Source: Pedococcus cremeus
Lineage (GTDB): Bacteria; Actinomycetota; Actinomycetes; Actinomycetales; Dermatophilaceae
Assembly (NCBI RefSeq): GCF_900111375.1
Contig: NZ_FOHB01000004.1
Location: 248,001-312,000, forward strand
Length of the DNA: 64,000 bases
Reading direction: 5' to 3'
Part shown: positions 1 to 10,565 of the stretch, one piece after another
Position numbering within the stretch: the first letter of the stretch is position 1
Layout of the letters: every line of letters starts with the position of its first letter
Notes under the pieces: model-generated
Databases searched by the model: none
Told to the model about the DNA's origin: nothing
What the model saw: only the letters and a program-made list of their open reading frames with translations
Position numbers and translations under genes: made by a program

Positions 1-936
1 CCACGAGGGGATGCTGTAGGGCTTCGAACCGGCCGGACCCGCGGGGAACGGAGCGAAGCCGACGGTGCCGGAGACCTTGGACTTGGCCGGGTCGGTGGCG
101 TTCTTGTACAGCGAGTTCGCCTCGGTGTAGAAGGCGGCCTTGCCCTGGGTGAAGATCGCCATCGCCTCGGGCCAGCCCATGTCGGTGCTGACGTTGGCCG
201 GGCCGAGGTCCTTGATCAGGCCGCCGTAGAAGGCGTAGGCCTGCTTGGCCTCCGGGGTGTTCACGGCCGACTTGCCGTTGCTGTCGACGAAGTCACCGCC
301 GAAGGAGTACAGGAAGCTCGAGAACTGCGTGACGGCCGGCGACTTGCCGGTGCGGGCCACGAAGCCGGCGACGCCCGGGTTCTGCGACTTGATCTTGGCC
401 GCCATCGACTTCAGCTCGTCGAGGGTCTTCGGGGGGTTGGTGTAGCCGGCCTTCTTCAGCAGGTCCTTGCGGTAGTAGAGGACCTCCTGCTCGGTGATGA
501 TCGGGACACCGACGACCTTGTTCTCGTAGGTGGTCGCCTGCACCGGGCCGGACTTGAAGTCGCCCCAGTTCCAGTCCTTGTTCGACTTCACCTTGTCGGT
601 GAGGTCGGCGAGGTACTTGTTCTTCGCGAACAGCTTCCCCTCCTGGAGGGGGCGGTACATCATCACGTCGATGTCGCTGGAGCCCGCGTTGAGCTTCACG
701 TTGTACTGGTCGGACAGCTGGTCCTCACCGAGCTGGGTGATCTCGACCTTCAGGCCGGTCTGCTTCTCGAACTCGGGCAGGGCCTTCTTGAGGTTGTCCG
801 TCCAGACGTGGTTGGCCAGGGTGACGCGAACGGTCTTGCTGCCCGACCCCTCCGCGTCGCCGCCACCACATGCCGAGAGGCCGAGGGCTGCCGCCACGGC
901 CAGAGAAGTCACGATTACTGATGACTGACGCAACAC
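1..936 (-). CDS. ABC transporter extracellular sugar-type solute-binding lipoprotein (3' end cut by window)
   Basis: Captures a substrate, probably a sugar or oligosaccharide, outside the membrane for an ABC importer. The reading frame runs without a stop from a GTG at 936 to the window edge, giving 312 visible residues. The GTG is preceded by GGAG with a 6-nt spacer. The N-terminus has a hydrophobic signal ending in the lipobox LSAC followed by GGG, so it should be a lipid-anchored type II signal-peptide protein. The body has family 1 solute-binding features: many Lys, Tyr and Trp residues and segments such as GVPIITEQEVLYYRKDLLKKAG, read in two overlapping pieces across about residues 145-170. 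The divergent GntR-family gene starts 140 bp away and is a natural candidate regulator. The permease genes would lie beyond the window. The substrate is not determinable here. Confidence 0.85.
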   Translation of the reverse strand, partial: MLRQSSVIVTSLAVAAALGLSACGGGDAEGSGSKTVRVTLANHVWTDNLKKALPEFEKQTGLKVEITQLGEDQLSDQYNVKLNAGSSDIDVMMYRPLQEGKLFAKNKYLADLTDKVKSNKDWNWGDFKSGPVQATTYENKVVGVPIITEQEVLYYRKDLLKKAGYTNPPKTLDELKSMAAKIKSQNPGVAGFVARTGKSPAVTQFSSFLYSFGGDFVDSNGKSAVNTPEAKQAYAFYGGLIKDLGPANVSTDMGWPEAMAIFTQGKAAFYTEANSLYKNATDPAKSKVSGTVGFAPFPAGPAGSKPYSIPSW

Positions 937-1020
937 GTCGGTCTCCGTTCCTGTCGTGGCGCCCGCCATTGGGTCGCCGCCTGCATCAACGGCTCTACGT
1001 CCGCTTAATCCCGGGATGTT

Positions 1021-1034
1021 AGATCTATAAATCT
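1021..1034. promoter_or_regulatory. Candidate operator between the binding-protein gene and the GntR gene
   Basis: AGATCTATAAATCT is a near-perfect palindrome in the 140-bp divergent intergenic region. It is AT-rich in a very GC-rich setting and lies about 43 bp upstream of the GntR start codon. Its position suits a site through which the GntR protein controls itself and the divergent transporter gene. It does not obviously match the common GntR/FadR consensus, so the assignment is tentative. Confidence 0.35.
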
Positions 1035-1076
1035 GCTTTATGCAAGAGGGTGGACGCCATGCGTATGCTTTAACCC

Positions 1077-1874
1077 ATGACGGAGCCTGCAACGGAGCTG
1101 CCCGCCCACGGAGCCGACACGGTCGCCGACACGGTCGCCGACACCGCCGCGGCGTCCGGCCTCACCGGCCTGCACGCGCAGGTGCTCGACCAGATCGGCC
1201 TCGCCATCTGCGGCGGCGGTCTGACCGAGGGCCAGGTCCTCTACATCGACGACCTCGTCGACCGCTACGGCGTGTCGCGCTCGGTCGTCCGCGAGGTGCT
1301 GCGGGTGCTGTCGTCCATGGGCCTGGTGGCCTCGCGGCGCCGCATCGGCACGATCATCCAGCCGTCCTCGGCGTGGAACGTCTACGACCCGCAGGTCATC
1401 CGCTGGCGCCTGGCCTCAGACGGCCGGCTCGGCCAGCTGCGCTCCATCACCGAGCTCCGCAGCGCCGTCGAGCCGGAGGCCGCCCGCCTCGCCGCCGAGC
1501 GCGCCACCCCCGACCACGCCGGCGACCTCGTGGCGCTGGCCGGTCGCATGTGGGCCGCGGCGCAGGGCGAGGACGAGAGCGCCTTCCTCGCCCTCGACAT
1601 CGAGTTCCACCGCCTCGTGCTGGCCAGCTCGGGCAACGAGATGTTCCTCAAGCTCAACGAGCTCGTCGCCGAGGTGCTGACCGGTCGGCACCACTACGGC
1701 CTCATGCCGCACCACCCCCACGAGGAGGCGCTGCAGCTGCACGCCGACGTCGCCGCCGCGATCCAGCGGCACGACGGCGACCGGGCCCGCGCGGCCATGC
1801 TCCGGATCATGGAGCAGGCGATGGACGAGATGAAGGCGCTCTGGGAGCAGGGCGACGACCAGCCCTCCTCCTGA
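1077..1874 (+). CDS. GntR-family transcriptional regulator with FCD (FadR C-terminal) domain
   Basis: A 265-residue DNA-binding regulator. The winged helix-turn-helix spans about residues 35-100 (LHAQVLDQIGLAIC, then YGVSRSVVREVLRVLSSMGL). It is followed by an all-helical FCD ligand-binding domain (about 115-250) with the family hallmark ALDIEFHRLVL and later histidines (HHYG, HPHEEAL), which in this family help bind a metal and an organic acid or sugar-acid ligand. No Shine-Dalgarno sequence is visible. A TATGCT -10-like box lies only 7 nt upstream, so the message may be leaderless. Codons 14-22 contain a 12-bp direct repeat encoding DTVADTVADTAA. It is divergent from the solute-binding gene, which it probably controls (inference). 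Confidence 0.88.
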   Translation: MTEPATELPAHGADTVADTVADTAAASGLTGLHAQVLDQIGLAICGGGLTEGQVLYIDDLVDRYGVSRSVVREVLRVLSSMGLVASRRRIGTIIQPSSAWNVYDPQVIRWRLASDGRLGQLRSITELRSAVEPEAARLAAERATPDHAGDLVALAGRMWAAAQGEDESAFLALDIEFHRLVLASSGNEMFLKLNELVAEVLTGRHHYGLMPHHPHEEALQLHADVAAAIQRHDGDRARAAMLRIMEQAMDEMKALWEQGDDQPSS

Positions 1875-1906
1875 CGAGGTATGGCGCCCGGGAGCAGGGG
1901 CCGGCG

Positions 1907-3613
1907 TCAGAAGAGGCCGACGACCTCGCCGTCATCGTCGAGGTCGATGCTCGCCGCCGCCGGGTTCCTCGGCAGGCCGGGCATGGTGCGCATCTCGCCG
2001 CTGATCGCGTAGACATAGCCGGCGCCCGCCGCCGCCCGGACCTCGCGCACCGGGAGGCGCCACCCCTTCGGCGCGCCGCGCAGGGTGGGGTCGGAAGAGA
2101 TCGACAGGTGGGTCTTGGCGATGACCACGGGGAAGCCGCCGTAGCCGAGCACCTCGAACCGCTCGAGGTCCTTGGCCGCCGTGGGTGAGAAGTCGACGCC
2201 GTCGGCGCCGTAGACCGTCCTCGCGACCGCCTCGATCTTCTCGCGCAGGGTGTCGTCGAGCTCGTAGGTGTAGCGGAACTCGTGCTGCTCGCCGCAGGCC
2301 GCGACGACCGCCTCGGCCAGGTCGCGCGCGCCCTTGCCGCCGTCGACCACGTGGGTGGAGACCGCGACGTGGGCGCCCTCGGCCTCGGCGACCTCACGGA
2401 TGACGGCGTGCTCGGAGTCGAAGTCGGAGGGGAAGGCGTTGATGGCCACCACCGGGGAGACCCCGAACGAGCGCACGATCTCGATGTGCCGGCGCAGGTT
2501 GTCGGCTCCGGCACGCACGGCCCGCGGGCTCTCGTGGAGCATCTCCGGCGGCAGCGGCTTGCCGGCCACGACGCGGTAGTTGCCCGAGTGCGCCTTGAGG
2601 GAGCGCACCGTGGCGACGAGCACCGCGGCGTCGGGCCGCAGCCCGGAGACGCGGCACTTGACGTTGAAGAACCGCTCGGCGCCCATGTCGGAGCCGAAGC
2701 CGGCCTCGGTCAGCAGGTAGTCGCCGGTGTGGATGGCGAGCTGGTCGGCGACGACCGACGAGTTGCCGGTCGCGATGTTGCCGAACGGGCCGGTGTGCAC
2801 GAGCACCGGTGTGTTCTCGGTGGTCTGGAGCAGGTTCGGCTTGAGTGCGTCCTTGAGGATGACGGCCATCGCCCCTGCCGCCTTGACGTCGTCGGCGGTC
2901 ACCGGCCGACCGGCATACGTGAAGCCCACGACGATGCGGCCGAGTCGCTCGCGCAGGTCGCGCAGCGACGTCGACAGGCCGAGGATCACCATCACCTCGC
3001 TGGCGGCGGTGATGTCGAAGCCGCTCTGCCGCGGCACGCCGTCGATGCGCGCGCCGAGGCCCTCGACGATGTTGCGCAGGGCCCGGTCGTTGACGTCGAG
3101 AACCCGCCGCCAGGCGACGCTGCGCGGGTCGAGCTCGAGCTCGTTGCCGTGGTGCAGGTGGTTGTCGACCATGGCGGCGAGCAGGTTGTGGGCGGCGGTC
3201 ACGGCGTGGAAGTCGCCGGTCAGGTGCAGGTTGAGCTGCTCCATCGGCAGCACCTGGCTGTAGCCGGCGCCCGCGGCACCGCCCTTGATGCCGAACGTCG
3301 GGCCCATCGACGGCTGTCGCAGCGCCAGGGTGGCTCGGTGGCCGAGCACCGAAAGCCCTTGTGCCAGACCGACGGCCGTCGTGGTCTTGCCCTCCCCCAG
3401 CGGCGTGGGCGTGATGGCCGTGATGACGACGTACTTCGCCGACGGCCGGTCCGCTAGGTCACGAACAGCCGCCAGGTCGATCTTGGCGACGTGGCGGCCG
3501 TAGGGCTCGAGGCGCTGCTCCGGTATGCCGGCGGCTCGCGCCACCTCGGCGATCGGCTCGAGGTGCGCGGCCCGCGCGATGGCGAGGTCAGAGGGCAGTG
3601 GCGACGTTGGCAC
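1907..3613 (-). CDS. fhs: Formate--tetrahydrofolate ligase
   Basis: Joins formate to tetrahydrofolate at the cost of ATP to make 10-formyl-THF for one-carbon metabolism in the cytosol. About 568 residues, close to the family norm of about 555. The nucleotide-binding loop TPTPLGEGKTTTAVG is near residues 68-82, and the conserved segments FGIKGGAAGAGYSQVLPME, FNVKCR and AVARTVYGADGV are present. The GTG at 3613 is chosen because it gives the usual short N-terminus (PTSPLPSDLAIARAA); no strong ribosome site is visible. Ile in AGIPEQ is encoded by ATA, a very rare codon here, because it lies inside the dispersed GTATGCCG octamer. The gene follows hspR but a hairpin separates them. Formate released in histidine degradation (genes at 19-30 kb) is a possible source. 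Confidence 0.95.
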   Translation of the reverse strand: MPTSPLPSDLAIARAAHLEPIAEVARAAGIPEQRLEPYGRHVAKIDLAAVRDLADRPSAKYVVITAITPTPLGEGKTTTAVGLAQGLSVLGHRATLALRQPSMGPTFGIKGGAAGAGYSQVLPMEQLNLHLTGDFHAVTAAHNLLAAMVDNHLHHGNELELDPRSVAWRRVLDVNDRALRNIVEGLGARIDGVPRQSGFDITAASEVMVILGLSTSLRDLRERLGRIVVGFTYAGRPVTADDVKAAGAMAVILKDALKPNLLQTTENTPVLVHTGPFGNIATGNSSVVADQLAIHTGDYLLTEAGFGSDMGAERFFNVKCRVSGLRPDAAVLVATVRSLKAHSGNYRVVAGKPLPPEMLHESPRAVRAGADNLRRHIEIVRSFGVSPVVAINAFPSDFDSEHAVIREVAEAEGAHVAVSTHVVDGGKGARDLAEAVVAACGEQHEFRYTYELDDTLREKIEAVARTVYGADGVDFSPTAAKDLERFEVLGYGGFPVVIAKTHLSISSDPTLRGAPKGWRLPVREVRAAAGAGYVYAISGEMRTMPGLPRNPAAASIDLDDDGEVVGLF

Positions 3614-3667
3614 GTCGCCAGTGTGGACCCGGGCGCTGCGCCCGCACGAGGCCTTTGGTCCGGAACG

Positions 3668-3699
3668 GGACCAGAAGGGGACGTTGGTCCCACTGGTCC
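3668..3699 (-). terminator. Hairpin downstream of the dnaK operon
   Basis: An interrupted inverted repeat, GGACCAG (3668-3674) with CTGGTCC (3693-3699) around GGGAC (3678-3682) with GTCCC (3687-3691), loop GTTG. It sits just after hspR and before fhs on the minus strand, so it is well placed to end dnaK-operon transcription. There is no T tract, as is common in GC-rich actinobacteria. Confidence 0.6.
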
Positions 3700-3716
3700 A
3701 GGTATGCCGCGGCCGC

Positions 3717-4166
3717 TCAGAAGTGCGGCTGCCACACCACCAGTGCCTGCGACCGGTTGGGCCGAGGGCGCTGCCCGGCGCGCATGGCGATGATCTCGCC
3801 GGCGGGACCGACGGCGAACACCCGCGAGCCCGGCTGGGTGTGCGCGTCGCGCACCCGGTCGAGCTCCTCGGCCAGCTCCTGCACCCGGGCGCGCAGGGCG
3901 TCGACCTGGTGCTCGAGCTCGAGGATGCGCTGGATGCCGGCGAGGCTGACGCCCTCCTCCTGCGAGAGGCGCTGCACCTCGCGGAGGGTGGCGATGTCGC
4001 GGGCCGAGTAGCGCCGGCCCCCGCCGCGGGTGCGCGACGGGGAGACGAGGCCGAGCCGGTCGTACTGCCGCAGGGTCTGGGCATGCATCCCGGCGAGCTC
4101 GGCCGCCACGGAGATGACGAAGACGGGGGTGTCGTCGTCAGGCGAGAAGCCGCGCAGCGTGGCCAT
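3717..4166 (-). CDS. hspR: MerR-family heat-shock repressor HspR
   Basis: Represses the dnaK operon by binding HAIR operators, with DnaK as co-repressor in the studied actinobacteria. 149 residues. The MerR-type helix-turn-helix is at about residues 15-80 (FVISVAAELAGMHAQTLRQY, then DRLGLVSPSRTRGGGRRYS), and a leucine-rich coiled coil spans about 85-115. AGGAG lies upstream of the ATG at 4166. It is the last gene of dnaK-grpE-dnaJ-hspR and begins 6 nt after the dnaJ stop. Two HAIR elements upstream of dnaK match its expected target. Confidence 0.95.
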   Translation of the reverse strand: MATLRGFSPDDDTPVFVISVAAELAGMHAQTLRQYDRLGLVSPSRTRGGGRRYSARDIATLREVQRLSQEEGVSLAGIQRILELEHQVDALRARVQELAEELDRVRDAHTQPGSRVFAVGPAGEIIAMRAGQRPRPNRSQALVVWQPHF

Positions 4167-4172
4167 CGGGCA

Positions 4173-5192
4173 TCACTCCTGCCGGGCCCGGGCGAAGAGC
4201 TCGGCCCGCGGGTCGACGCCCTCCTCCTGGGCCTGCAGCGCCTCGACCGCCTGCCGGGCCTCGTCGGTGAGCCGTTGCGGCACCACGACGTTGACCTTCG
4301 CGAGCAGGTCGCCCTGGTGGCCCTTGCGGGGAACACCGCGACCCTTGACGCGCAGCACCCGGCCGCTGGGGGTGCCGGGGGCGATGCGCACCTTCACCGG
4401 CTCCCCGGCGAGGGTCGGCACCGACACCGTGGCACCGAGGGCGGCCTCGGCGAAGGTGACGGGCAGGTCGACGGTCAGGTTGTCGCCGTCCCGCCCGAAG
4501 ACCGGGTGCTTCTGCACCTCGACCTGCAGCATGAGGTCGCCGTTGGGGGCTCCCTGGTCGCCCGGCTCACCCTTGCCCGCCAGCCGGATCGTCTGGCCGT
4601 CGCGGACCCCGGCCGGGATGCGGGTGGTGATGCGTCGCCCGTTGCCGGTGCTGAGGGTGACCGTTGCGCCCTCCACGGCGTCGCGGAACGACAGGGTCGT
4701 GCGGGCGGTGACGTTGGCCCCGCGGCGCGGACCGGCCGGGGCGCCGTAACCCCCGTAGGCCGGTCCGCCGCCACCGAACATGCCGCCGAGGATGTCCTCG
4801 AGGTTGGGCTGGGCGCCACCGCCACCGGTGTTGAACCGCACCCGCGGGCCGGCTCCCCCGGCACCACCGGCACCGCCGAACATCGAGGAGAACACGTCCT
4901 CGAAGCCGGCGCCGCTCGCACCGCCCGGGCCACCGGCCCGGAACCGGGCGCCGCCGTGCGTCATCGACCGGATGGCGTCGTACTGCTGCCGCTCCTCCGG
5001 GTCGGAGAGCACGGCATACGCCTCACCGATCTCCTTGAAGCGCTTCTCGGCGTTCGCGTCCCCCGGGTTCTGGTCGGGGTGCTCCTTGCGGGCGAGCTTG
5101 CGGTAGGCCTTCTTGATCGCCGTCGCGTCGGCGTCCTGGGGGACGCCGAGGATCGCGTAGAAGTCCTTCTCGAACCAGTCCTGGCTGGCCAT
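4173..5192 (-). CDS. dnaJ: J-domain co-chaperone DnaJ without zinc-finger domain
   Basis: Stimulates the DnaK ATPase and delivers substrate proteins. 339 residues: J domain at about 10-75 with the HPD motif at residues 38-40, a Gly-rich linker at about 80-165 (GGAGGAGGAG-like runs), then the two beta-rich C-terminal substrate domains (about 170-310). None of the four CXXCXGXG zinc motifs of classical DnaJ is present and there are no cysteines in the linker region, so this is a type II (CbpA-like) J protein sitting in the dnaK operon. The classical zinc-containing copy may be elsewhere in the genome. The start follows an AGGAGG-like site. Confidence 0.92.
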   Translation of the reverse strand: MASQDWFEKDFYAILGVPQDADATAIKKAYRKLARKEHPDQNPGDANAEKRFKEIGEAYAVLSDPEERQQYDAIRSMTHGGARFRAGGPGGASGAGFEDVFSSMFGGAGGAGGAGPRVRFNTGGGGAQPNLEDILGGMFGGGGPAYGGYGAPAGPRRGANVTARTTLSFRDAVEGATVTLSTGNGRRITTRIPAGVRDGQTIRLAGKGEPGDQGAPNGDLMLQVEVQKHPVFGRDGDNLTVDLPVTFAEAALGATVSVPTLAGEPVKVRIAPGTPSGRVLRVKGRGVPRKGHQGDLLAKVNVVVPQRLTDEARQAVEALQAQEEGVDPRAELFARARQE

Positions 5193-5219
5193 GACGTCCT
5201 CCTCTCAGACGCTCGTCGG

Positions 5220-5884
5220 TTACTGGGGGTCGGCGACCGCGACCCGGGCCGGCCGGATCACCTGTTCGCCGGCACGGTAGCCGGGCTGCAGGACTGTCAC
5301 CACCGTGGTGTCGGTGGTGCCCTCGGGCAGCTCGGCCTCGGTGTGCATCAGGGCCTCGTGGCGCATCGGGTCGAACGGCTCGCCCACGTCGCCGAACCGG
5401 CTCAGCCCGAACCGGGTCAGGGTCTGCTCCAGCTTGTCGGCGATCGAGGCGAACGGGCCGCTCTGCAGGTCGCCGTGCTCGCGCGCCGCGTGGATGTCGT
5501 CGAGCACCGGCAGGAGCGTCTCGAGGACGTCGCGCACCGCCCGCTCCTGCACCATGGCGCGGTCACGGTCGACGCGGCGCTTGTAGTTGACGTACTCGGC
5601 CTGCAGGCGCTGCAGGTCGAGCAGCCGCTCGGCGGCGAGCGTGGTGTCCGGGTGGGGCTGCTCGCCCTGCGCGGCCGCCTCGCCCTGCTCTGCCTGCTGG
5701 GCGTGGTGCGCCTGGTGCGCGACGGCGTCCTGCTCGTCCTCGAGCTCCTGCTCGAAGGACTCGAGGCTCTCCTGCCCGGCGGAGCCGCTCGCCCGGCCCT
5801 CGGGGGCGGTGGGGGCGGAGGCCTCAGCGGCCTCCGCGCCCACCACCTCCTCGGCCTGCTCGGGACGGGGGTCGACGTTCTCCG

Positions 5885-5888
<4 letters not shown>
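5220..5888 (-). CDS. grpE: Nucleotide exchange factor GrpE
   Basis: Releases ADP from DnaK during the chaperone cycle. 222 residues. The first 75 are acidic and low in complexity (Glu, Ala, Gln, rich in [10 protein letters not shown]-type sequence). They are followed by the long dimerising coiled coil (about 80-140, [19 protein letters not shown]) and a C-terminal beta domain ending [20 protein letters not shown], which is the family signature. The ATG overlaps the dnaK stop (ATGA), indicating translational coupling in dnaK-grpE-dnaJ-hspR. Confidence 0.95.
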
Positions 5889-7795
<1,907 letters not shown>

Positions 7796-7822
7796 GGTGG
7801 TTTCTCCTGTGGGTGGGGGGTT

Positions 7823-7843
7823 CTTGAGTTGCCTGTACTCAAG
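7823..7843 (-). promoter_or_regulatory. HAIR operator 1 (HspR site), perfect match
   Basis: CTTGAGT (7823-7829), a 7-nt spacer and ACTCAAG (7837-7843) form the exact actinobacterial HAIR consensus CTTGAGT-N7-ACTCAAG. It lies 28 bp upstream of the dnaK start and overlaps the predicted -10 box. The HspR gene is in the same operon, so negative feedback is expected. Confidence 0.95.
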
Positions 7844-7870
7844 TTAGGAGCCGGTCCATCGCATGCGCAA
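7841..7870 (-). promoter_or_regulatory. Predicted dnaK promoter
   Basis: On the minus strand TTGCGC (7865-7870) and TAACTT (7841-7846) are separated by 18 nt and resemble vegetative -35 and -10 boxes. The -10 box overlaps HAIR operator 1, so bound HspR would block RNA polymerase directly. This is a sequence match only. Confidence 0.55.
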
Positions 7871-7885
7871 ATCCGGAGCTGAAAA

Positions 7886-7906
7886 CTTGAGTCTGTATGG
7901 CTCAAC
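7886..7906 (-). promoter_or_regulatory. HAIR operator 2 (degenerate)
   Basis: CTTGAGT (7886-7892), 7 nt, then GCTCAAC (7900-7906): the left half is perfect and the right half matches 5 of 7 positions. Its start is 63 bp (about six helical turns) from HAIR 1, upstream of the predicted -35 box. The arrangement suits cooperative HspR binding. Confidence 0.65.
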
Positions 7907-8041
7907 TCCGACCACAGGCACATTGTTCCCCTGGTCGTGGGTGGACTGGGCGCTCCCTGCCCCAGCCCGGGCCCGATGGCCCTGATGGTCAGCGGCGAGG
8001 TTCCTTACCGTCGAAGCGGGTGGGCAGACGAGGAGGCCGTC

Positions 8042-9420
8042 ATGCGCACACACCGGCTCGTGGCAGCGGTGCTGCTGATGGGGATGGGCGCCTTCGGTGC
8101 ACCAGCAGCCCAGGCGGACGAGGGACCGTCCGCGACGCCAGGGACCGCCGAGTCGGCGACGACGAGCCCGAGCACCCCAGCGGCCCTGACCGCGTCGGCC
8201 ACGGCCACCACCACTCCGGCGCTGACGACCACCCGGACCACATCGCCCAGCGCGGGGCCGGCCTCCACCTCGGCACCGTCGAGCACATCTGCGCCGTCGA
8301 GGACGGCTACCGCACCGCGAGCCGTGGCAACCGCCGACCCCAGCGCGTCGATCGGCGCCTTCGACTGCGCAGCCCTCAGCGTGCCGGTGGCCCTGGACAA
8401 CACGGGGTCCTCGACAGCGACGACCTTCGTGATGACCACGAGGGTCACAGTCGGGCCCACCTTGAGCAAGGAGGAGGTGGTCGCAGGGGGATCGACCGCC
8501 GAGGCGCGCACCGACCTCGTCGACAACGCCTACAACGAGGTGACGGTGGCCGTCGCCGGTGAAACCATTGCTGCGAGCGCCAGACCGGTCTTCTGCGGTG
8601 AGAAGCCGCGCGTCACCATCGGCGAGTTCGACTGCTCCGCCCTGAAGGCACCCGTGACCCTGGACAACCGCACCGGGGCAACCCCGTTCCCCTTCGACGT
8701 GCACTGGGCCTGGAGCAACACGGACTACGACCAGTCCGAGTCCTACACGGTGCCGGCCGGCGCAGTCCGAGTCATCGCTGTCCCTCTCGTCGACGACGCC
8801 TGGACGTCCATCTGGGTGCGCGAGGGCTTCTTCTTCGTGCCGGAGCCGCTCAACCAGCTCGTCGTCACGACCGAGGTCCGTGCGGCCTCGAGCCGGGTGC
8901 CGCCCGGGTGGTCGTCAGCAGCGTCGACTGCGGCACCAAGACCGTCGGTGTCACCATCGACAACCGACAGACGCCCCCACGCCGGCCGCGCAGCACCACG
9001 TTCATGGTGCGCACGACGTATGCCGGCACGCTCTCCTTCTCGCGCTATCTGGACGAAGCGCAGGAGGTGTACCGGCTGACCGTCCCAGTGGCGATGCGCC
9101 CCGACGGGCGCCTGATCGTCACGGGCACCGTGCCCGGCGGCACCCCTTCTCAGGAGGCGCTCTACTCCGAAGCCCTGGACACCACGTGTGCCGCGCCCAC
9201 CCCGACCCCGACGACGCCGGGTTCCGCCGCCCCGACGACGCCCGGGGCCGCGGGGCCCGGTTCCACGGCCACGCCGGCCGCGACGACGGAGCAGCTGTCG
9301 GCCACCGGTGGCTCCGCCCTGCCAGCCCTGCTCCTCGCGTCGTTCCTGACCGCAGCGGGCATCGTCCTCATCCGCCTCGCCCGAGGGCTCGGCAGAGCAG
9401 CTCAGCGCGGCGGGTCGTAG
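8042..9420 (+). pseudogene. Frameshifted cell-wall-anchored repeat protein (LPXTG-like)
   Basis: Two frames together encode one surface protein of about 460 residues. Frame A starts at the ATG at 8042 (strong GAGGAGG site) with a signal peptide (LVAAVLLMGMGAFGAPAAQA) and a long Thr/Ser/Pro/Ala linker. Two domains follow, each opening with FDC (GAFDCAALS; GEFDCSALK). Frame B (from about 8881 to 9420) continues with a third domain (SSVDCGTKT), a Pro/Thr linker, the sorting-like motif LSATG, a membrane helix and a short Arg-rich tail. Domain 1 ends in a Cys-Gly pair (VFCGEKP) just before the next FDC. Frame B supplies the equivalent Cys-Gly for domain 2 (CGLEPGAARV) if one base is restored between 8880 and 8881. 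So a single-base loss, real or a sequencing error, splits the gene. If uncorrected, frame A runs on to about 9079 with a junk tail. The function is unknown and no sortase is visible in the window. Confidence 0.75.
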
Positions 9421-10565
9421 GCGCAGGTCGGGTCGGACGCGAGCGCGTCACCGGTCACGGCATACGCGTGGGAGCGGGACCCGCCGCACACCTCGCGGAA
9501 CTCACAGCGGCCGCACTTGCCGGCGAAGCCGTCGGGCGAGCGCAGCGAGCGCATGACGGGTGACGAGCGGTAGATCTCGGTGACGGCTGTGGTGCGCACG
9601 TCGCCGGCGCGGTGCGGCAGGAAGCCGCTGGGGTACACGAACCCCTGGTGGTCGACGAACATGAAGCCGCGGCCGGCGTTGACGTCGATGGGTGGGCGCG
9701 CCGGGCGGGTGCGCACCTCACGGCCGGCCAGCTCCCGCCGGGTGGCCTCGGTCAGCCGCGCGTACAGGGGCCCGTGGACCACGGTGTCGCCGGAGGTCTT
9801 GGCCGCCTCGCGCTGGAGGACGACGCGTCGGTAGTGCGGCGCCTCGGTGGTCTTGACTGCGAGGTGCGTCGAGACGTCGGCCAGCCAGTGCAGCACGTCC
9901 TCGACCTCGTCGGCCGAGAGCGTCTGCAGCTGCTGGCCGCGGCCGGTGGGCACGAGGAAGAAGACGCTCCACAGGGAGGCACCGAGGTCGAGCACCGTGC
10001 GCAGCAGCTGAGGCAGCTCCTCGACGGTCGACCGGGTGACGGTGGAGTTCACCTGGAGCCGGAACCCCGCGTCGCGGACCAGCGCGGCGGCGGTGAGGGT
10101 GTCGGCGTAGGTGCCGGAGAAACCGCGGAACGCGTCGTGCGTCTCGGCGCGGGCGCCGTCGAGCGACAGCGACACAGCCTTCGCTCCGGCGTCGCGCAGC
10201 TCCTGCAGCCGGTCGGCGGTGAGGTTCGGCGTCACCGACGGCGAGAGCGCCATCGAGAGGCCGAGGCCGGTGCCGTACCGCACGAGGTCGGCGAGGTCGG
10301 GGCGCTCGAAGGGGTCGCCGCCGGTGAGGACGACGATCGGGTGCGGCTTGGGGAACGCGGCGATGCCGTCGAGCAGCGCCCGGCCCTCGTCGGTGCCGAG
10401 CTCGAGCGGGTTGCGGCGGCGGATGGCGTCGGCGCGGCAGTGCAGGCACGCGAGCTGGCAGGCGCGGGTGACCTCCCAGATGACGATGAACGGACGGTCG
10501 TTCACGTCGTGGCGCTGGTGGCGCACCGCCCGCGAGGTGTGGGTGGCCGGCAGGGTCGTGCTCAC
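9402..10565 (-). CDS. Radical SAM/SPASM domain protein, heme-pathway associated
   Basis: A radical S-adenosylmethionine enzyme of 387 residues. The 4Fe-4S ligating motif is CQLACLHC near residue 33, followed by the glycine-rich TGGDPFERPDL. The C-terminal part has a SPASM-like cluster motif (CGRCEFREVCGG, then a distal Cys in DPTCAYDP). The family resembles AhbD/PqqE-type proteins. Its location, translationally coupled (GTGA) to a HemY-like oxidase, suggests a role in heme or modified tetrapyrrole metabolism, but the substrate is unproven. The GTG start at 10565 follows GAGGAGG with a 10-nt spacer. The 3' end overlaps the convergent surface-protein gene by 19 bp. Confidence 0.85.
   Translation of the reverse strand: MSTTLPATHTSRAVRHQRHDVNDRPFIVIWEVTRACQLACLHCRADAIRRRNPLELGTDEGRALLDGIAAFPKPHPIVVLTGGDPFERPDLADLVRYGTGLGLSMALSPSVTPNLTADRLQELRDAGAKAVSLSLDGARAETHDAFRGFSGTYADTLTAAALVRDAGFRLQVNSTVTRSTVEELPQLLRTVLDLGASLWSVFFLVPTGRGQQLQTLSADEVEDVLHWLADVSTHLAVKTTEAPHYRRVVLQREAAKTSGDTVVHGPLYARLTEATRRELAGREVRTRPARPPIDVNAGRGFMFVDHQGFVYPSGFLPHRAGDVRTTAVTEIYRSSPVMRSLRSPDGFAGKCGRCEFREVCGGSRSHAYAVTGDALASDPTCAYDPPR

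Noticed and set aside
8870-8910. Programmed ribosomal frameshifting in the surface-protein gene
   Set aside because: No slippery heptamer or following pseudoknot is evident at 8870-8890. Loss of one base explains the shift more simply.
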